54,632 bases of DNA from Gemmatimonadaceae bacterium (GCA_025931335.1 JAICNG010000015.1:1-54632); one strand, 5' to 3'. Shown: positions 1-8,699, counted from the first letter of the stretch. Notes: a model not told the origin generated them from the letters alone. Numbers and translations: made by a program.

Positions 1-1056
1 GAGGCGGCCGGTTCGGCTGCCTACGACCTGCCGCTCGCCACGGTGCGAGAGGCATACGTGCCGGGCGCCACGGTCGGCGGAGCGTATCTCGCGCTGATGC
101 GTGCCGTGCTCGCGTCACTCGGCGTTCCGGTGCTCGATGCATCGCATGCCGCGGTGCAGCGTGCGTCGCGACCGCTGCTCATCGCGGCGCTCCGCGATGC
201 CTCCCGCCTCGATGGCGCGCTCGCGGAGCGCGAAGCGGCGATTCGCGCGGCGGGACACGAGCCGCAGGTGAGTCACGTGCCCGGTCTCTCGGTCGTGTTC
301 GAGTACACGAACGGCACCAAGCGTCGAGTGCCGGTGAGCGGCGCGTCCCAGGTTGCTCGCGCGCGAGATGCGGTGCTCGGCCCGAACGTGTTGCTGCGGC
401 CGGTCGTCGAGCGCGCCCTCATGCCGACGGTCGCCTACGCCGCAGGACCTGGCGAGCTGGCGTACTTCGCGCAAGCCGGAACGCTGGCGCCCCTCCTCGG
501 CACACCGCATCCGCTCGCGGTCCCGCGATGGTCGGGTGTGATCGTGGAGCCGTACGTGGATCGCATTCTCGAGCGGTATGGTCTCTCGCTCGACGAGCTG
601 CGCGATCGCGATGCGCTGTCGAAGCGCCTCGTGAAGCAGCGTATGCCGAGTGGTGTGACGAGCACACTCGCGGCAATGCGCGAAATGACCCATCGCGGAG
701 TCGAAGCGCTCCGGGCGGCGCTGGCGGCCGACGAGTCGCCCCTCGTGGACCGGCGCGTGATCGACGGCGCCGAGGGACAGCTGATGCACCGCATGGATCG
801 CCTTGAGCGACGGATTCTGGCGGCGGCGAAGCGGCGTGAGACGGCGATCACCGGACACGTTGACGCTGCGCACGCAGCGGTGTTCCCGTTGGGCAAGCCT
901 CAGGAGCGCGTGCTGAACTTTCTTCCGATGCTCGCCCGCGAGGGGCCGGCGCTCCTGGACGCCATGCGGCGCGAGGCTCGCGGGCACGCGGCATCACTGG
1001 TACAGGCATCGAGCGCCCTCGCCCCCGATCCGCGGGCCGCGCCGATCGCCACGTGA
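1..1056 (+). CDS. bshC: Bacillithiol biosynthesis cysteine-adding enzyme BshC, C-terminal part
   Basis: BshC adds L-cysteine to glucosaminyl-malate (GlcN-Mal), the last step of bacillithiol synthesis in the cytoplasm. The frame is open to the left edge, so only about 351 residues are seen; full BshC proteins have roughly 530-540, so the N-terminal third lies outside the window. Family-typical pieces are a 'NVLLRPVVE' stretch, 'PTVAYAAGPGELAYFAQ' near the middle and 'PRWSGVIVEP' after it. The C-terminal third is helical and charged, as in the BshC coiled-coil region. The stop overlaps the murJ start as GTGA, so the two are probably translationally coupled. The first ATG in the window, at 43, is not the real start. 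Bacillithiol genes are found in Firmicutes but also in several didermic phyla. Confidence 0.9.
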   Translation, partial: EAAGSAAYDLPLATVREAYVPGATVGGAYLALMRAVLASLGVPVLDASHAAVQRASRPLLIAALRDASRLDGALAEREAAIRAAGHEPQVSHVPGLSVVFEYTNGTKRRVPVSGASQVARARDAVLGPNVLLRPVVERALMPTVAYAAGPGELAYFAQAGTLAPLLGTPHPLAVPRWSGVIVEPYVDRILERYGLSLDELRDRDALSKRLVKQRMPSGVTSTLAAMREMTHRGVEALRAALAADESPLVDRRVIDGAEGQLMHRMDRLERRILAAAKRRETAITGHVDAAHAAVFPLGKPQERVLNFLPMLAREGPALLDAMRREARGHAASLVQASSALAPDPRAAPIAT

Positions 1057-2645
1057 CCGAAGCAGCAGCCCCGCTACCGCCCGCACGCCCGTCCGGGGGG
1101 CGATTCGCGGCATTCGTCGCGGCCGGCATTCTCCTCAGCCGCATCTTCGGGCTCGTCAGGCAGCGGGTGCTCGCCCACTACCTCGGCCTGTCGAGCTCGG
1201 CCGATGCGTTCAGCGCCGGGTTCCGCATCCCGAACCTGTTGCAGAATCTGTTCGGCGAGGGCGTCCTCTCGGCGTCGTTCATCCCCGTCTACTCGCGCTT
1301 GCTCGCGCGGGGAGAGCCCGCCGAAGCACGGCGCGTCGCGAGCGCCGTGTTCGCGGCCTTGTCGCTGATCGTCGCCGTCGTCGTCCTCGCCGGGGTGCTC
1401 GCGACGCCGTTGCTCATCGATCTGATCGCGGCGGGATTCGAGGGGGAGAAGCGGCTGCTCACCATCCGCATCGTGCGGGTGCTCTTTCCCGGGATGGGGC
1501 TGTTGGCGCTATCGGCCTGGTGCCTCGGGATTCTCAACAGCCATCGCCGGTTCTTCCTGCCGTACGTGGCGCCGGTCCTCTGGAACATCGCGATCATCGT
1601 CTCGCTCGTTGCGTTCGCGGGGCGGGTCGCGAACACCGAGTTGGCGGTGGTCGCCGCATGGGGCTCGGTTGCCGGCAGCGCGCTGCAGCTCCTGATCCAG
1701 CTGCCGGTTGCGCTGAAGCTGGTCGGCGGCTTGCGACCGACGCTCGAGGCGGGGGTGCATGTCCGCACCGTCGGCCGCAACTTCGCTCCCGCGTTTCTCG
1801 GGCGCGGCGTCGTTCAGATCGGTGCGTACGTCGACACGCTCATCGCGAGTCTACTGCCGACGGGGGCCGTCGCCGCGCTGATGAACGCCCAGATGCTGTA
1901 CACGCTCCCCGTCAGTCTGTTCGGCATGTCAGTCTCGGCGGCGGAGCTTCCCGAGATGGCGAGCGATGCCGCGCGGGACGAGGCGGTCGGCGCGCGCCTG
2001 GGCGGGCGGCTTCACACAGGCCTGCGTCGCATCGCGTTCTTCGTGGTGCCCTCGGCGGCCGCATTCCTCGCGCTCGGCGATGTCGTCGCGGCGGCGCTGT
2101 TCGAGACGGGAGCGTTCTCGCGTGGCGACTCCATCTATGTGTGGGCGCTGTTGGCCGGGTCCGCCGTCGGGTTGCTCGCGTCGACGATGGGACGCCTCTA
2201 CTCCTCCGCCTTCTACGCGCTGCACGACACGCGCACGCCCCTTCGATTCGCGGCCGCGCGCGTGGCGATCGGCATTGCTCTCGGCGCACTGCTCGCACTG
2301 TACGGCCCCGACGTGGTCGGTATCGCTCCTCGGTGGGGGGCGGCCGGTATTACGGTGGCGTCGGGAATCGGCGCGTGGGTGGAGTTCACCCTTCTTCGCT
2401 CGGCGCTGCGCTCGCGGCTCGGCATCGAGCAGCGACTGGGCGGGTTCATCGCGACGCTGTGGGGGTGCGCGGCGCTCGCTGCGCTTGCCGCGTGGGGCGT
2501 GAAGATCCTCCTCGGCACGGCGCACCCATGGGTCATGGCGGCGCTCGTGCTCGGCACGTTTGGCGTGGTCTATCTCGGGGCGACGATCGGCGCCGGGATC
2601 GACGAGGCGCGCGCACTCGTCGCACGGGTGACACGCGCGACGTGA
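1053..2645 (+). CDS. murJ: Lipid II flippase MurJ (MviN family)
   Basis: MurJ moves the peptidoglycan precursor lipid II from the inner to the outer face of the cytoplasmic membrane. The 530-residue length matches the family. The N-terminal signature 'GILLSRIFGLVRQRVLAHYLG' is clear, followed by 'SADAFSAGFRIPNLLQNLFGEGVLSASFIPVYS'-type residues (positions about 45-80), then many hydrophobic helices (about 14 expected) through to the C-terminus. The start is GTG at 1053, sharing four bases (GTGA) with the bshC stop. No Shine-Dalgarno sequence is obvious, consistent with coupling to bshC. A MurJ-family polysaccharide exporter is less likely because the N-terminal motif is typical for MurJ. Confidence 0.95.
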   Translation: MTEAAAPLPPARPSGGRFAAFVAAGILLSRIFGLVRQRVLAHYLGLSSSADAFSAGFRIPNLLQNLFGEGVLSASFIPVYSRLLARGEPAEARRVASAVFAALSLIVAVVVLAGVLATPLLIDLIAAGFEGEKRLLTIRIVRVLFPGMGLLALSAWCLGILNSHRRFFLPYVAPVLWNIAIIVSLVAFAGRVANTELAVVAAWGSVAGSALQLLIQLPVALKLVGGLRPTLEAGVHVRTVGRNFAPAFLGRGVVQIGAYVDTLIASLLPTGAVAALMNAQMLYTLPVSLFGMSVSAAELPEMASDAARDEAVGARLGGRLHTGLRRIAFFVVPSAAAFLALGDVVAAALFETGAFSRGDSIYVWALLAGSAVGLLASTMGRLYSSAFYALHDTRTPLRFAAARVAIGIALGALLALYGPDVVGIAPRWGAAGITVASGIGAWVEFTLLRSALRSRLGIEQRLGGFIATLWGCAALAALAAWGVKILLGTAHPWVMAALVLGTFGVVYLGATIGAGIDEARALVARVTRAT

Positions 2646-2662
2646 TAGCGGGGCCCGTGCGT

Positions 2663-2668
2663 TATATT
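2663..2668 (+). promoter_or_regulatory. Possible -10 box (TATATT) upstream of uvrC
   Basis: A TATATT hexamer stands in the 72-base gap between murJ and uvrC. It would place a transcript start near 2675 and leave a leader of about 43 bases. No convincing -35 box is seen 16-18 bases upstream, so this is a weak call. Confidence 0.3.
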
Positions 2669-2717
2669 TCGTCGAGGCGTCCGGCCCTGTCGTGACGCGG
2701 ACCGAGCCCGCCATCGC

Positions 2718-4610
2718 ATGAGCAGCCACGACCTGATCGCCCGCAAGACCGCCCACCTCCCGGACTCTCCCGGCGTCTACCTCTGGAAGGACGCCGAGGG
2801 CACCGTGTTGTACATCGGCAAGGCGAAACGGCTCCGCTCGCGCGTGCGCTCCTACCTGGGCGTTGATGCGGGCGACAGTCTCAAGACCGCCGCGCTCGTG
2901 AGGCAGATGGCGGATGTCGACACGATCGTCGTCCCGAGCGAAGCGCACGCGCTGATTCTCGAGGCGAACCTCATCAAGGAGTACAAGCCCCGCTTCAACA
3001 TCACGCTGCGGGACGACAAGTCGTACCCGTACATCAAGGTGACGGCCCAGGAGCCCTTTCCGCGCGTGTTCGTGACCCGTCACGTCGTCAACGACGGGGC
3101 GCGCTATTTCGGCCCGTACACCGACGTCGGCGCCATGCGTCGAGCGCTGAACGTGGTGAAGCGAATCTTTACCGTCCGCTCCTGCAACTACGACATGCCG
3201 GCCGAAATGCCGGAGCGGCCCTGTCTCGACTTCTTCATCAAGCGATGCAAGGCGCCGTGCGTGCACCTCCAGACGCAGGAGGACTACGCAAGCATGATCG
3301 ATGAGGTCGTCCTCTTTCTCGAGGGCCGGTCGGATGAGGTGACGCGTCGCGTGCGTGAGCGCATGGACGATGCGTCGGCACGACTCGACTTCGAGCGGGC
3401 CGCCGAGCTGCGCGATGTGCTCGTGCATCTCGAGAACATGGAAGAGCCCAAGATCGTCCTGCGTGTGGAAGGCGGCGATCGCGACGTCATCGGCTTCGCG
3501 CGGGACGGGGAGGATGCGTGCGTCGCCATCCTGCGCATTCGAGACGGGAAGCTGCTCGCGCGCGACCACACCTTCGTCGAGCGCATCGAAGGGGAGCCCG
3601 ATGCGGCCGTGCTCACCGCGTACCTCGCCGGCAGCTATCTCCCGACGCGCGACCGCGCGCCGGAGCTGCTGCTGCCGTTCGACGTCGAGGATCGGGAGCC
3701 GCTCGAGGAATCGCTCGGAGGCACCGCGATTCACGTTCCTCAGCGTGGTCCGCGCCGCGAGCTCGTCGGGCTCGCCGAGCAGAATGCTCGGCACCTGCTG
3801 GAGGAGCTGAAGCTCACGTCGCTCGAGACGGAGGAGCGCGCATCGAGTCCTGTCTACGAGCTCGGGCGGGAGCTCGGGCTCGAGCGGCTGCCGCGGGCGC
3901 TCGTCTGCTTCGACATTTCTACCACGCAGGGCACCGATACGGTCGGCTCGATGGTCTGGTTCGACAACGCGCGTCCGCGGCGCGCGGAGTACCGCAAGTT
4001 CAAGGTGAAAACGGTGGAGGGCACCGACGACTTCGCATCGATGCGGGAAGTGGTGACGCGGTACTTTCAGCGGCGGCTCGAAGAGCGGAAGCCCATGCCG
4101 GATCTCGTCGTGATCGACGGCGGCAAGGGACAGCTCGCGGCCGCGCGGGCCGCACTCGACGAGCTCGGTCTCCATGTGATGCCGGCGATCAGCCTCGCCA
4201 AGCGCGATGAGGAAGTGTTCCTCGTGGGGAAGAGCGAGCCGCTGCGCCTCGCGCGGCGCTCGCCCGCGTTGCGTCTGCTCCAGCAGGCGCGCGATGAAGC
4301 GCATCGCTTCGCCGTGACGTACAATCGCAAGCGCCGGGCGATGCGCACCGTCACCTCGGAGCTTCTCCGGATTCCGGGCGTTGGCCCCTCCAAGCGGAGC
4401 ACCCTGCTGCGCGCCTTTGGCAGTGTCCAGGGGGTGCGCGACGCCAGCCTCGAGCAGATCGCAGCGCTTCCCGGGTTCTCGCCGAAGGCGGCGCAGAAGA
4501 TCCTCGATGCGCTCCAGGGTGCGTCGCCGTTCGCGGATGCCCCGGAGGAGCCGGGCGCTGGCCCGACGCCCGTCGAGGGGGTGGCCGACACCTCCGATCC
4601 TGCCGCGTGA
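2718..4610 (+). CDS. uvrC: UvrABC excinuclease subunit C
   Basis: UvrC makes the 3' and 5' incisions in nucleotide excision repair after UvrAB loads onto damaged DNA. All expected parts are present in 630 residues. The GIY-YIG nuclease has GVY at 19-21 and YIG at 32-34. The 'EYKPRFNITLRDDKSYPYI' block follows. A UVR coiled-coil motif lies at about 195-235 (DASARLDFERAAELRD). The RNase-H-like second nuclease contains 'DLVVIDGGKGQL', and a double helix-hairpin-helix closes the protein ('IPGVGPSKRSTLLRAFGS' and 'LPGFSPKAAQKIL'). The start is the ATG at 2718; no strong ribosome site precedes it. The 3' end overlaps thrC as GTGA. Confidence 0.97.
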   Translation: MSSHDLIARKTAHLPDSPGVYLWKDAEGTVLYIGKAKRLRSRVRSYLGVDAGDSLKTAALVRQMADVDTIVVPSEAHALILEANLIKEYKPRFNITLRDDKSYPYIKVTAQEPFPRVFVTRHVVNDGARYFGPYTDVGAMRRALNVVKRIFTVRSCNYDMPAEMPERPCLDFFIKRCKAPCVHLQTQEDYASMIDEVVLFLEGRSDEVTRRVRERMDDASARLDFERAAELRDVLVHLENMEEPKIVLRVEGGDRDVIGFARDGEDACVAILRIRDGKLLARDHTFVERIEGEPDAAVLTAYLAGSYLPTRDRAPELLLPFDVEDREPLEESLGGTAIHVPQRGPRRELVGLAEQNARHLLEELKLTSLETEERASSPVYELGRELGLERLPRALVCFDISTTQGTDTVGSMVWFDNARPRRAEYRKFKVKTVEGTDDFASMREVVTRYFQRRLEERKPMPDLVVIDGGKGQLAAARAALDELGLHVMPAISLAKRDEEVFLVGKSEPLRLARRSPALRLLQQARDEAHRFAVTYNRKRRAMRTVTSELLRIPGVGPSKRSTLLRAFGSVQGVRDASLEQIAALPGFSPKAAQKILDALQGASPFADAPEEPGAGPTPVEGVADTSDPAA

Positions 4611-5752
4611 CGCACTGGTCTCTCGCGTGCTCGTCCTGTGAGGCCACCGCCTCCGGAGACGCTCTGGCGCAGGTGTGTCCGCGGTGCGGGCAGCCGTTCC
4701 TCGTGCAATACGCGAGGTTACCGCGGGAGCGAGATACGCTTCCGCCTCGGTGGGACATGTGGCGCTACGCCGCCTGGATGCCTCTCCTGCCTGACGAGGC
4801 TCCCGTCACCCTCGGCGAAGGCGCGACTCCGTTGCTACGCGCGGACGCGCTGGCCCGTGCGATCGGCGTACGAACCGTCTGGATCAAGGAAGAGGGTCTC
4901 AATCCCACGGGCTCCTTCAAGGCGCGCGGGATGAGCGCAGCGGTCACGCGCGCGCGGGCGCTGAACGTCCCCGGCATGGTCGTTCCAACGGCGGGCAACG
5001 CCGGTGCCGCGCTCGCGGCTTACGGAGCGGCGGCGGGGATCCCCGTGCGCGTCTACGCGCCCACAGAGACACCGCCCGCGATCCTCACGACGATTCGCGT
5101 ATTCGGCGCCGAGCTGATCACGGTGAGCGGTCACATTGGTGATGCGGGGAGGGCCGCCCGCGAATTCGCCGCGCAACAGCGCTGGTTCGACGTGTCGACG
5201 CTGCGCGAGCCATATCGCATCGAGGGAAAGACGACCATGGGGCTCGAGATCGCCGAGCAGCTCGGCTGGCGACTTCCCGGTGCGATCATCTATCCCACGG
5301 GCGGGGGGACGGGCCTCATTGGGATGTGGAAGGCCTTCCACGAGCTCCTGGCCGCGGGCTGGATCGACTCGGAGACGACCCTTCCTCGAATGATCTCGGC
5401 GCAAGCGGCCGGTTGCGCGCCGATCGTGCGTGCCTTCCACGCCGGTGAGGAGCGGGCGACGCCGTGGAGCGATCCGAAGACGCACGCCAGCGGATTGCGC
5501 GTACCGGCTGCGCTCGGAGACCGGCTCATCCTCAGGGCCCTCCGTGAGAGTCATGGTGATGCCGAGGCCGCCGAGGAGGATGAGATTCGCGCGGGTGCCG
5601 TCGACATCACGCGCCATACTGGCGTCGATGCGAGCCCGGAAGGGGGCTGCGCCCTGGCTGTCTGCCGCCGGCTCGTGGCCAGCGGCCGCCTGAGCCGGGA
5701 CGCGGAGATCGTGCTCTTCAACACGGGGGCTGGCGCGTCGTACCGAACCTGA
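4607..5752 (+). CDS. thrC: Threonine synthase
   Basis: This PLP enzyme converts O-phospho-homoserine to threonine. The 381-residue protein begins with a small zinc-ribbon-like segment (CSSC near residue 8, CPRCG near residue 24). The fold-II PLP core follows, with the Schiff-base lysine in 'NPTGSFKARG' (about residue 105), a glycine-rich phosphate loop 'PTGGGTGLIG' (about residue 228) and a C-terminal 'LFNTGAGASY'. The zinc-ribbon N-terminus is typical of the archaeal-like, short thrC class rather than the long E. coli form. The start is GTG at 4607, overlapping uvrC by four bases. Another fold-II lyase (for example a threonine dehydratase-like enzyme) is possible but less likely. Confidence 0.9.
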   Translation: MTHWSLACSSCEATASGDALAQVCPRCGQPFLVQYARLPRERDTLPPRWDMWRYAAWMPLLPDEAPVTLGEGATPLLRADALARAIGVRTVWIKEEGLNPTGSFKARGMSAAVTRARALNVPGMVVPTAGNAGAALAAYGAAAGIPVRVYAPTETPPAILTTIRVFGAELITVSGHIGDAGRAAREFAAQQRWFDVSTLREPYRIEGKTTMGLEIAEQLGWRLPGAIIYPTGGGTGLIGMWKAFHELLAAGWIDSETTLPRMISAQAAGCAPIVRAFHAGEERATPWSDPKTHASGLRVPAALGDRLILRALRESHGDAEAAEEDEIRAGAVDITRHTGVDASPEGGCALAVCRRLVASGRLSRDAEIVLFNTGAGASYRT

Positions 5753-5777
5753 CGGGCCGCGTGCGAGCGACTATCTT
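5749..5777 (+). promoter_or_regulatory. Putative sigma-70-type promoter for larC
   Basis: CTGACG (5749-5754) and TATCTT (5772-5777) are separated by 17 bases, each matching four of six consensus positions. The predicted start of transcription (about 5784) is only a couple of bases before the larC ATG at 5786, which suggests a leaderless mRNA. Confidence 0.45.
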
Positions 5778-5785
5778 TGGGGGCC

Positions 5786-6994
5786 ATGACAATCGCCATC
5801 CTCGAGCCCTTCAGTGGCATTGCCGGCGACATGACGCTCGGGGCCCTCGTGGACGTCGGGCTCGACCAGGAATGGCTTCGTGCGCTGCCCGCGCGCCTGG
5901 GGCTGGACGGGGTCGGCGTACGCATCGAGCGGGTACGTCGCGCAGGTATCGACTGCGCGAAGGTCGACTTCGACATCCCGACGCAGCCGCATGGTCGGCA
6001 TCTCCGGCAGATTCGCGACATCGTGCAACGGAGCGACGCGCCCGACGATGTGAAGCGGCTCGCCGATGAGGCGTTCACCGCGATCGCGACCGTGGAGGCG
6101 AGCATCCACGGAGTGTCCATCGACGCCGTGCACCTGCACGAGGTGGGAGCCGTCGACGCAATCCTCGACGTGGTGGGCTCGATCTGGGGCTTCCAGCAGT
6201 TGGGTGTCAGTGAGATCTTCTGCACCGCGATCTCGACCGGGGACGGGTCTGTGCGCGCGGCGCACGGGGTGCTTCCGGTGCCGGCGCCGGCGACGTTACG
6301 TCTGCTCGAGGGCCTCCGCGTTCGTGGAGGCCCTGAAGGTTCCGGAGAGCTGGTGACGCCAACGGGCGCGGCCCTCGTGCGTGTGCTCGCGCGCGGTGCG
6401 CCCCCCGCGTCGTACGTGGTGCGCCGCAGCGGTTACGGGGCGGGCACGAGGGATTTTCCGGATCGGCCGAATGCCTTGCGAGTGATTCTGGCCGACCTCG
6501 CACCAGCGTCGGGAGAGCGCGTGGAGGACCTGGTGCTCCTCGCGGCGGACGTGGACGACATGGAGCCAGAGTATCTGGCTGGCGCGGCGGAAACGTTGCG
6601 TGCGGCGGGAGCGCTCGACGTGGTGCTCTTTCCGTCCGTGATGAAGAAGGGCCGTCCGGGGGCACGCATCGAGGTGCTCGCGCGACCGGGCGATGCCGAC
6701 GCCCTCGAGCGCACCCTGTTCGGCGAGACGACGACCATCGGGGTGCGTCGCGCGAGCGTGCAGCGGCGCGCGCTCTCGCGCGAGATGCGCTCGGTGGACG
6801 TGCGCGGGCACGCGGTCCGAATGAAGATCGTCGCTTTGCCTGACGGCGCGCGCCGCGTGAAGCCGGAGTACGACGACGTCGCTCGACTGGCGGAAGTGAC
6901 CGGGATCACGTTGCGCGAGGCGGTGTCGGCGGCGCGCGAGGCAGCGGAACGGGTGGCGGCGGACAGGGTATTCCACGGTGCGGGCGCCTCCTAG
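5786..6994 (+). CDS. larC: Nickel-pincer cofactor biosynthesis protein LarC
   Basis: LarC inserts nickel into pyridinium-3,5-bisthiocarboxylate mononucleotide, the last step in making the nickel-pincer cofactor used by lactate racemase (LarA) and relatives. The 402-residue protein holds the LarC1 signature 'EPFSGIAGDMTLGALVDVG' at the N-terminus and 'HLHEVGAVDAILDVVG' near 113. The LarC2 half contains 'DVDDMEPEYLAGAAETL' and 'PSVMKKGRPGARIEVLARP'. Here both halves are in one frame, without the programmed frameshift known from Lactobacillus. I chose the ATG at 5786 over an in-frame TTG nine bases upstream because family members begin with the 'EPFSGIAGD' segment at the very N-terminus. No larA, larB or larE gene lies in the window. 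Confidence 0.92.
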   Translation: MTIAILEPFSGIAGDMTLGALVDVGLDQEWLRALPARLGLDGVGVRIERVRRAGIDCAKVDFDIPTQPHGRHLRQIRDIVQRSDAPDDVKRLADEAFTAIATVEASIHGVSIDAVHLHEVGAVDAILDVVGSIWGFQQLGVSEIFCTAISTGDGSVRAAHGVLPVPAPATLRLLEGLRVRGGPEGSGELVTPTGAALVRVLARGAPPASYVVRRSGYGAGTRDFPDRPNALRVILADLAPASGERVEDLVLLAADVDDMEPEYLAGAAETLRAAGALDVVLFPSVMKKGRPGARIEVLARPGDADALERTLFGETTTIGVRRASVQRRALSREMRSVDVRGHAVRMKIVALPDGARRVKPEYDDVARLAEVTGITLREAVSAAREAAERVAADRVFHGAGAS

Positions 6995-7001
6995 CGCCCG
7001 C
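6980..7001 (+). terminator. GC hairpin spanning the larC stop codon
   Basis: GCGGGCGC (6980-6987) pairs perfectly with GCGCCCGC (6994-7001) around a six-base loop. It is followed by GTTTGGCGTT, a weak T-tract. The larC TAG stop lies at the loop/stem border. It could be an intrinsic terminator or an mRNA-stabilising end. Confidence 0.5.
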
Positions 7002-7030
7002 GTTTGGCGTTCATCAATCAGGAGATCGAG

Positions 7031-8554
7031 ATGATCGTGAGGCTCACAGCGGCATCGCTTATCGCAGTCGCTACGGTCGCGCTCGTCGGCGGACCGGCGA
7101 ATGCGCAGCAGGCTGCATCGGAGTGCAAGGTGGAGACGGACAAGCCGGGTCAGCTCAAGACGGCGAAGAATGCGTTGGCGCGGGCGATCGCCGGCATTGG
7201 CGACCCCGGAAAGGCAGCCGCAGATGCCGTCAAGGAGCTCGACAAGAACGGCGCGAAGATTCGCGGGCAGAACGAAGCCGGGTACAACATGATCCTCGGA
7301 CAGGTGTACGCCTGGTACCTTGCTCGGCCTGGTCAGGAGCACGTGGTGACGCGCGCCTCCCTCGGGCACACGGTGCAGCCCGAGGCGACCATCGATCTGC
7401 TCACCGCCGCGGACTCGGCGTTCGACGCCGTCGAGCGCGCGGTGCCCGGGTGCGCCGCCGAGACGAACGACTATCGGCGGCCCGCGTGGGCGCCGCTCGT
7501 CAACGCCGCCGCCGAGCTCATCAACAACGACCAGCTCGACACCGCCGAGAAGCTGATCAAGCGCGCCGACGTGATCTATCAGGGCTCGCCGCACACGTCC
7601 TACTTCACGGCGATCATGGCGCAGAAGCGGAACGATCTCCCGGGAGCGATCGCGGCCAACAAGCGGACGATCGAGATCATCACGCCCGAGCAGGCCGCGA
7701 AGGACGAAGGTACGAACCAGATCCGCAACCAGGTGATGTACAACTACGCGGTGCTGCTCGCCGCGCAGGCCGACGGGCAGTCCGGGGATCCGCAGAAGGC
7801 GACGGCGCGCGAAGCGGTGGCGGCCTACAAGGCATTCCTCGATGCGTATCCCAACGACGAGCAACGGACGAGCGCGCAGGCGGGAATGGGTCGCATGCTC
7901 GCGGCGCTGGGCGACACCGCTGCGGTGGCAACCGTGTTCGCCGAGATGCTGGCCGATCCGTCGAAGTACACCGACTCGCAGCTGCTCGAGGGCGGCACGA
8001 ACGCCTTCAATGCGAGCCGGTTCCCGGACGCCGCCAGGCTCTTCGAGGCGGTGCTCGCGCGGAACCCGTACTATCGCGACGCCCTGTTCAATCTCGCGAA
8101 CACGTACTGGTCGCAGAACCAGTGGGACAAGATGATGCCCATCGCCCGGCGCCTGGCGCAGGTGGACCCGCACAACCAGGACGCCTGGCAGCTGCTCGCA
8201 ATCGCCTACAAGGGCCGCGGTGACGTGGCCAAGGCGGCCAAGAACCTCGCGCTCGAGCGGGCGATGTACGACACCGCCGTGAAGCACGTCGAGCACAAGA
8301 ACGCGCTGACCTCCCGCGTGGCGTTCACCCTGTTCGCCCACGACGGCCCGAAGCACACGCTGCGAGGGACCGTCGAGAACGCGTCGGCGAAGCCGGCAAC
8401 GTATACGGTGTGGTTCGAGTTCCTCGACAAGGACGGGAAGCCCGTGGCGGCGCAGGACGTCACCGTCGGCCCGGTGGAGCCCAAGAAGACAGCTCCGTTC
8501 ACGGTCGAGGTGAATCAGGCGGGAATCGTGGCCTTCAGATACGCCCCATTCTGA
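7031..8554 (+). CDS. Secreted tetratricopeptide-repeat protein of unknown function
   Basis: I do not recognise a named family. The 507-residue product starts with a clear Sec signal peptide (basic start, hydrophobic stretch, cleavage after 'GPANA'). Helical repeats follow that read as TPR units, for example 'EAVAAYKAFLDAYPNDEQRTSAQAG' type at about 255-285 and 'AARLFEAVLARNPYYRDALFNLANTYWSQNQWDKM' type at about 330-370. A beta-rich tail (about 430-507) resembles FxLIVFF-like or CARDB-like small domains. The start ATG at 7031 is preceded by CAGGAG at 7019-7024, a good ribosome site, so I rejected a TTG 27 bases upstream. It is likely a periplasmic or outer-membrane scaffolding protein. Confidence 0.75.
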   Translation: MIVRLTAASLIAVATVALVGGPANAQQAASECKVETDKPGQLKTAKNALARAIAGIGDPGKAAADAVKELDKNGAKIRGQNEAGYNMILGQVYAWYLARPGQEHVVTRASLGHTVQPEATIDLLTAADSAFDAVERAVPGCAAETNDYRRPAWAPLVNAAAELINNDQLDTAEKLIKRADVIYQGSPHTSYFTAIMAQKRNDLPGAIAANKRTIEIITPEQAAKDEGTNQIRNQVMYNYAVLLAAQADGQSGDPQKATAREAVAAYKAFLDAYPNDEQRTSAQAGMGRMLAALGDTAAVATVFAEMLADPSKYTDSQLLEGGTNAFNASRFPDAARLFEAVLARNPYYRDALFNLANTYWSQNQWDKMMPIARRLAQVDPHNQDAWQLLAIAYKGRGDVAKAAKNLALERAMYDTAVKHVEHKNALTSRVAFTLFAHDGPKHTLRGTVENASAKPATYTVWFEFLDKDGKPVAAQDVTVGPVEPKKTAPFTVEVNQAGIVAFRYAPF

Positions 8555-8566
8555 CCTTGAGGGGCG
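8542..8566 (+). terminator. Hairpin with the TPR-gene stop codon in its loop
   Basis: CGCCCC (8542-8547) pairs with GGGGCG (8561-8566); the TGA stop at 8552-8554 sits in the 13-base loop. A second small hairpin, TGCGCT/AGCGCA (8568-8573 and 8577-8582) with a three-base loop, follows directly. Neither has a T-tract, so this may be an mRNA end structure rather than a true intrinsic terminator. Confidence 0.35.
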
Positions 8567-8645
8567 GTGCGCTAACAGCGCATCGCGGCTTGCTTTCGAC
8601 GCTGTGATCTCCTAAGTTCCTTTACCTGTTGTGCCGGTCCATCTG

Positions 8646-8680
8646 CCGGGGAAGGCCACGCTCGCGCCGGCCTTCCCCGG
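8646..8680 (+). promoter_or_regulatory. Perfect 12-bp inverted repeat upstream of the DUF512 gene
   Basis: CCGGGGAAGGCC (8646-8657) is the exact reverse complement of GGCCTTCCCCGG (8669-8680), with an 11-base loop and a TTT just after the stem. It lies 10 bases before the ribosome site of the DUF512 gene (AGGAG, 8691-8695). It could be the intrinsic terminator of the upstream TPR gene or an attenuator-like hairpin in the leader of DUF512-der. Confidence 0.6.
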
Positions 8681-8699
8681 TTTCGCTCGTAGGAGATCA

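Noticed and set aside
1929-4304. A 791-codon open frame on - opposite murJ and uvrC
   Set aside because: It mirrors conserved codons of uvrC in the opposite frame; composition is Arg/Glu/His-rich and domain-free.
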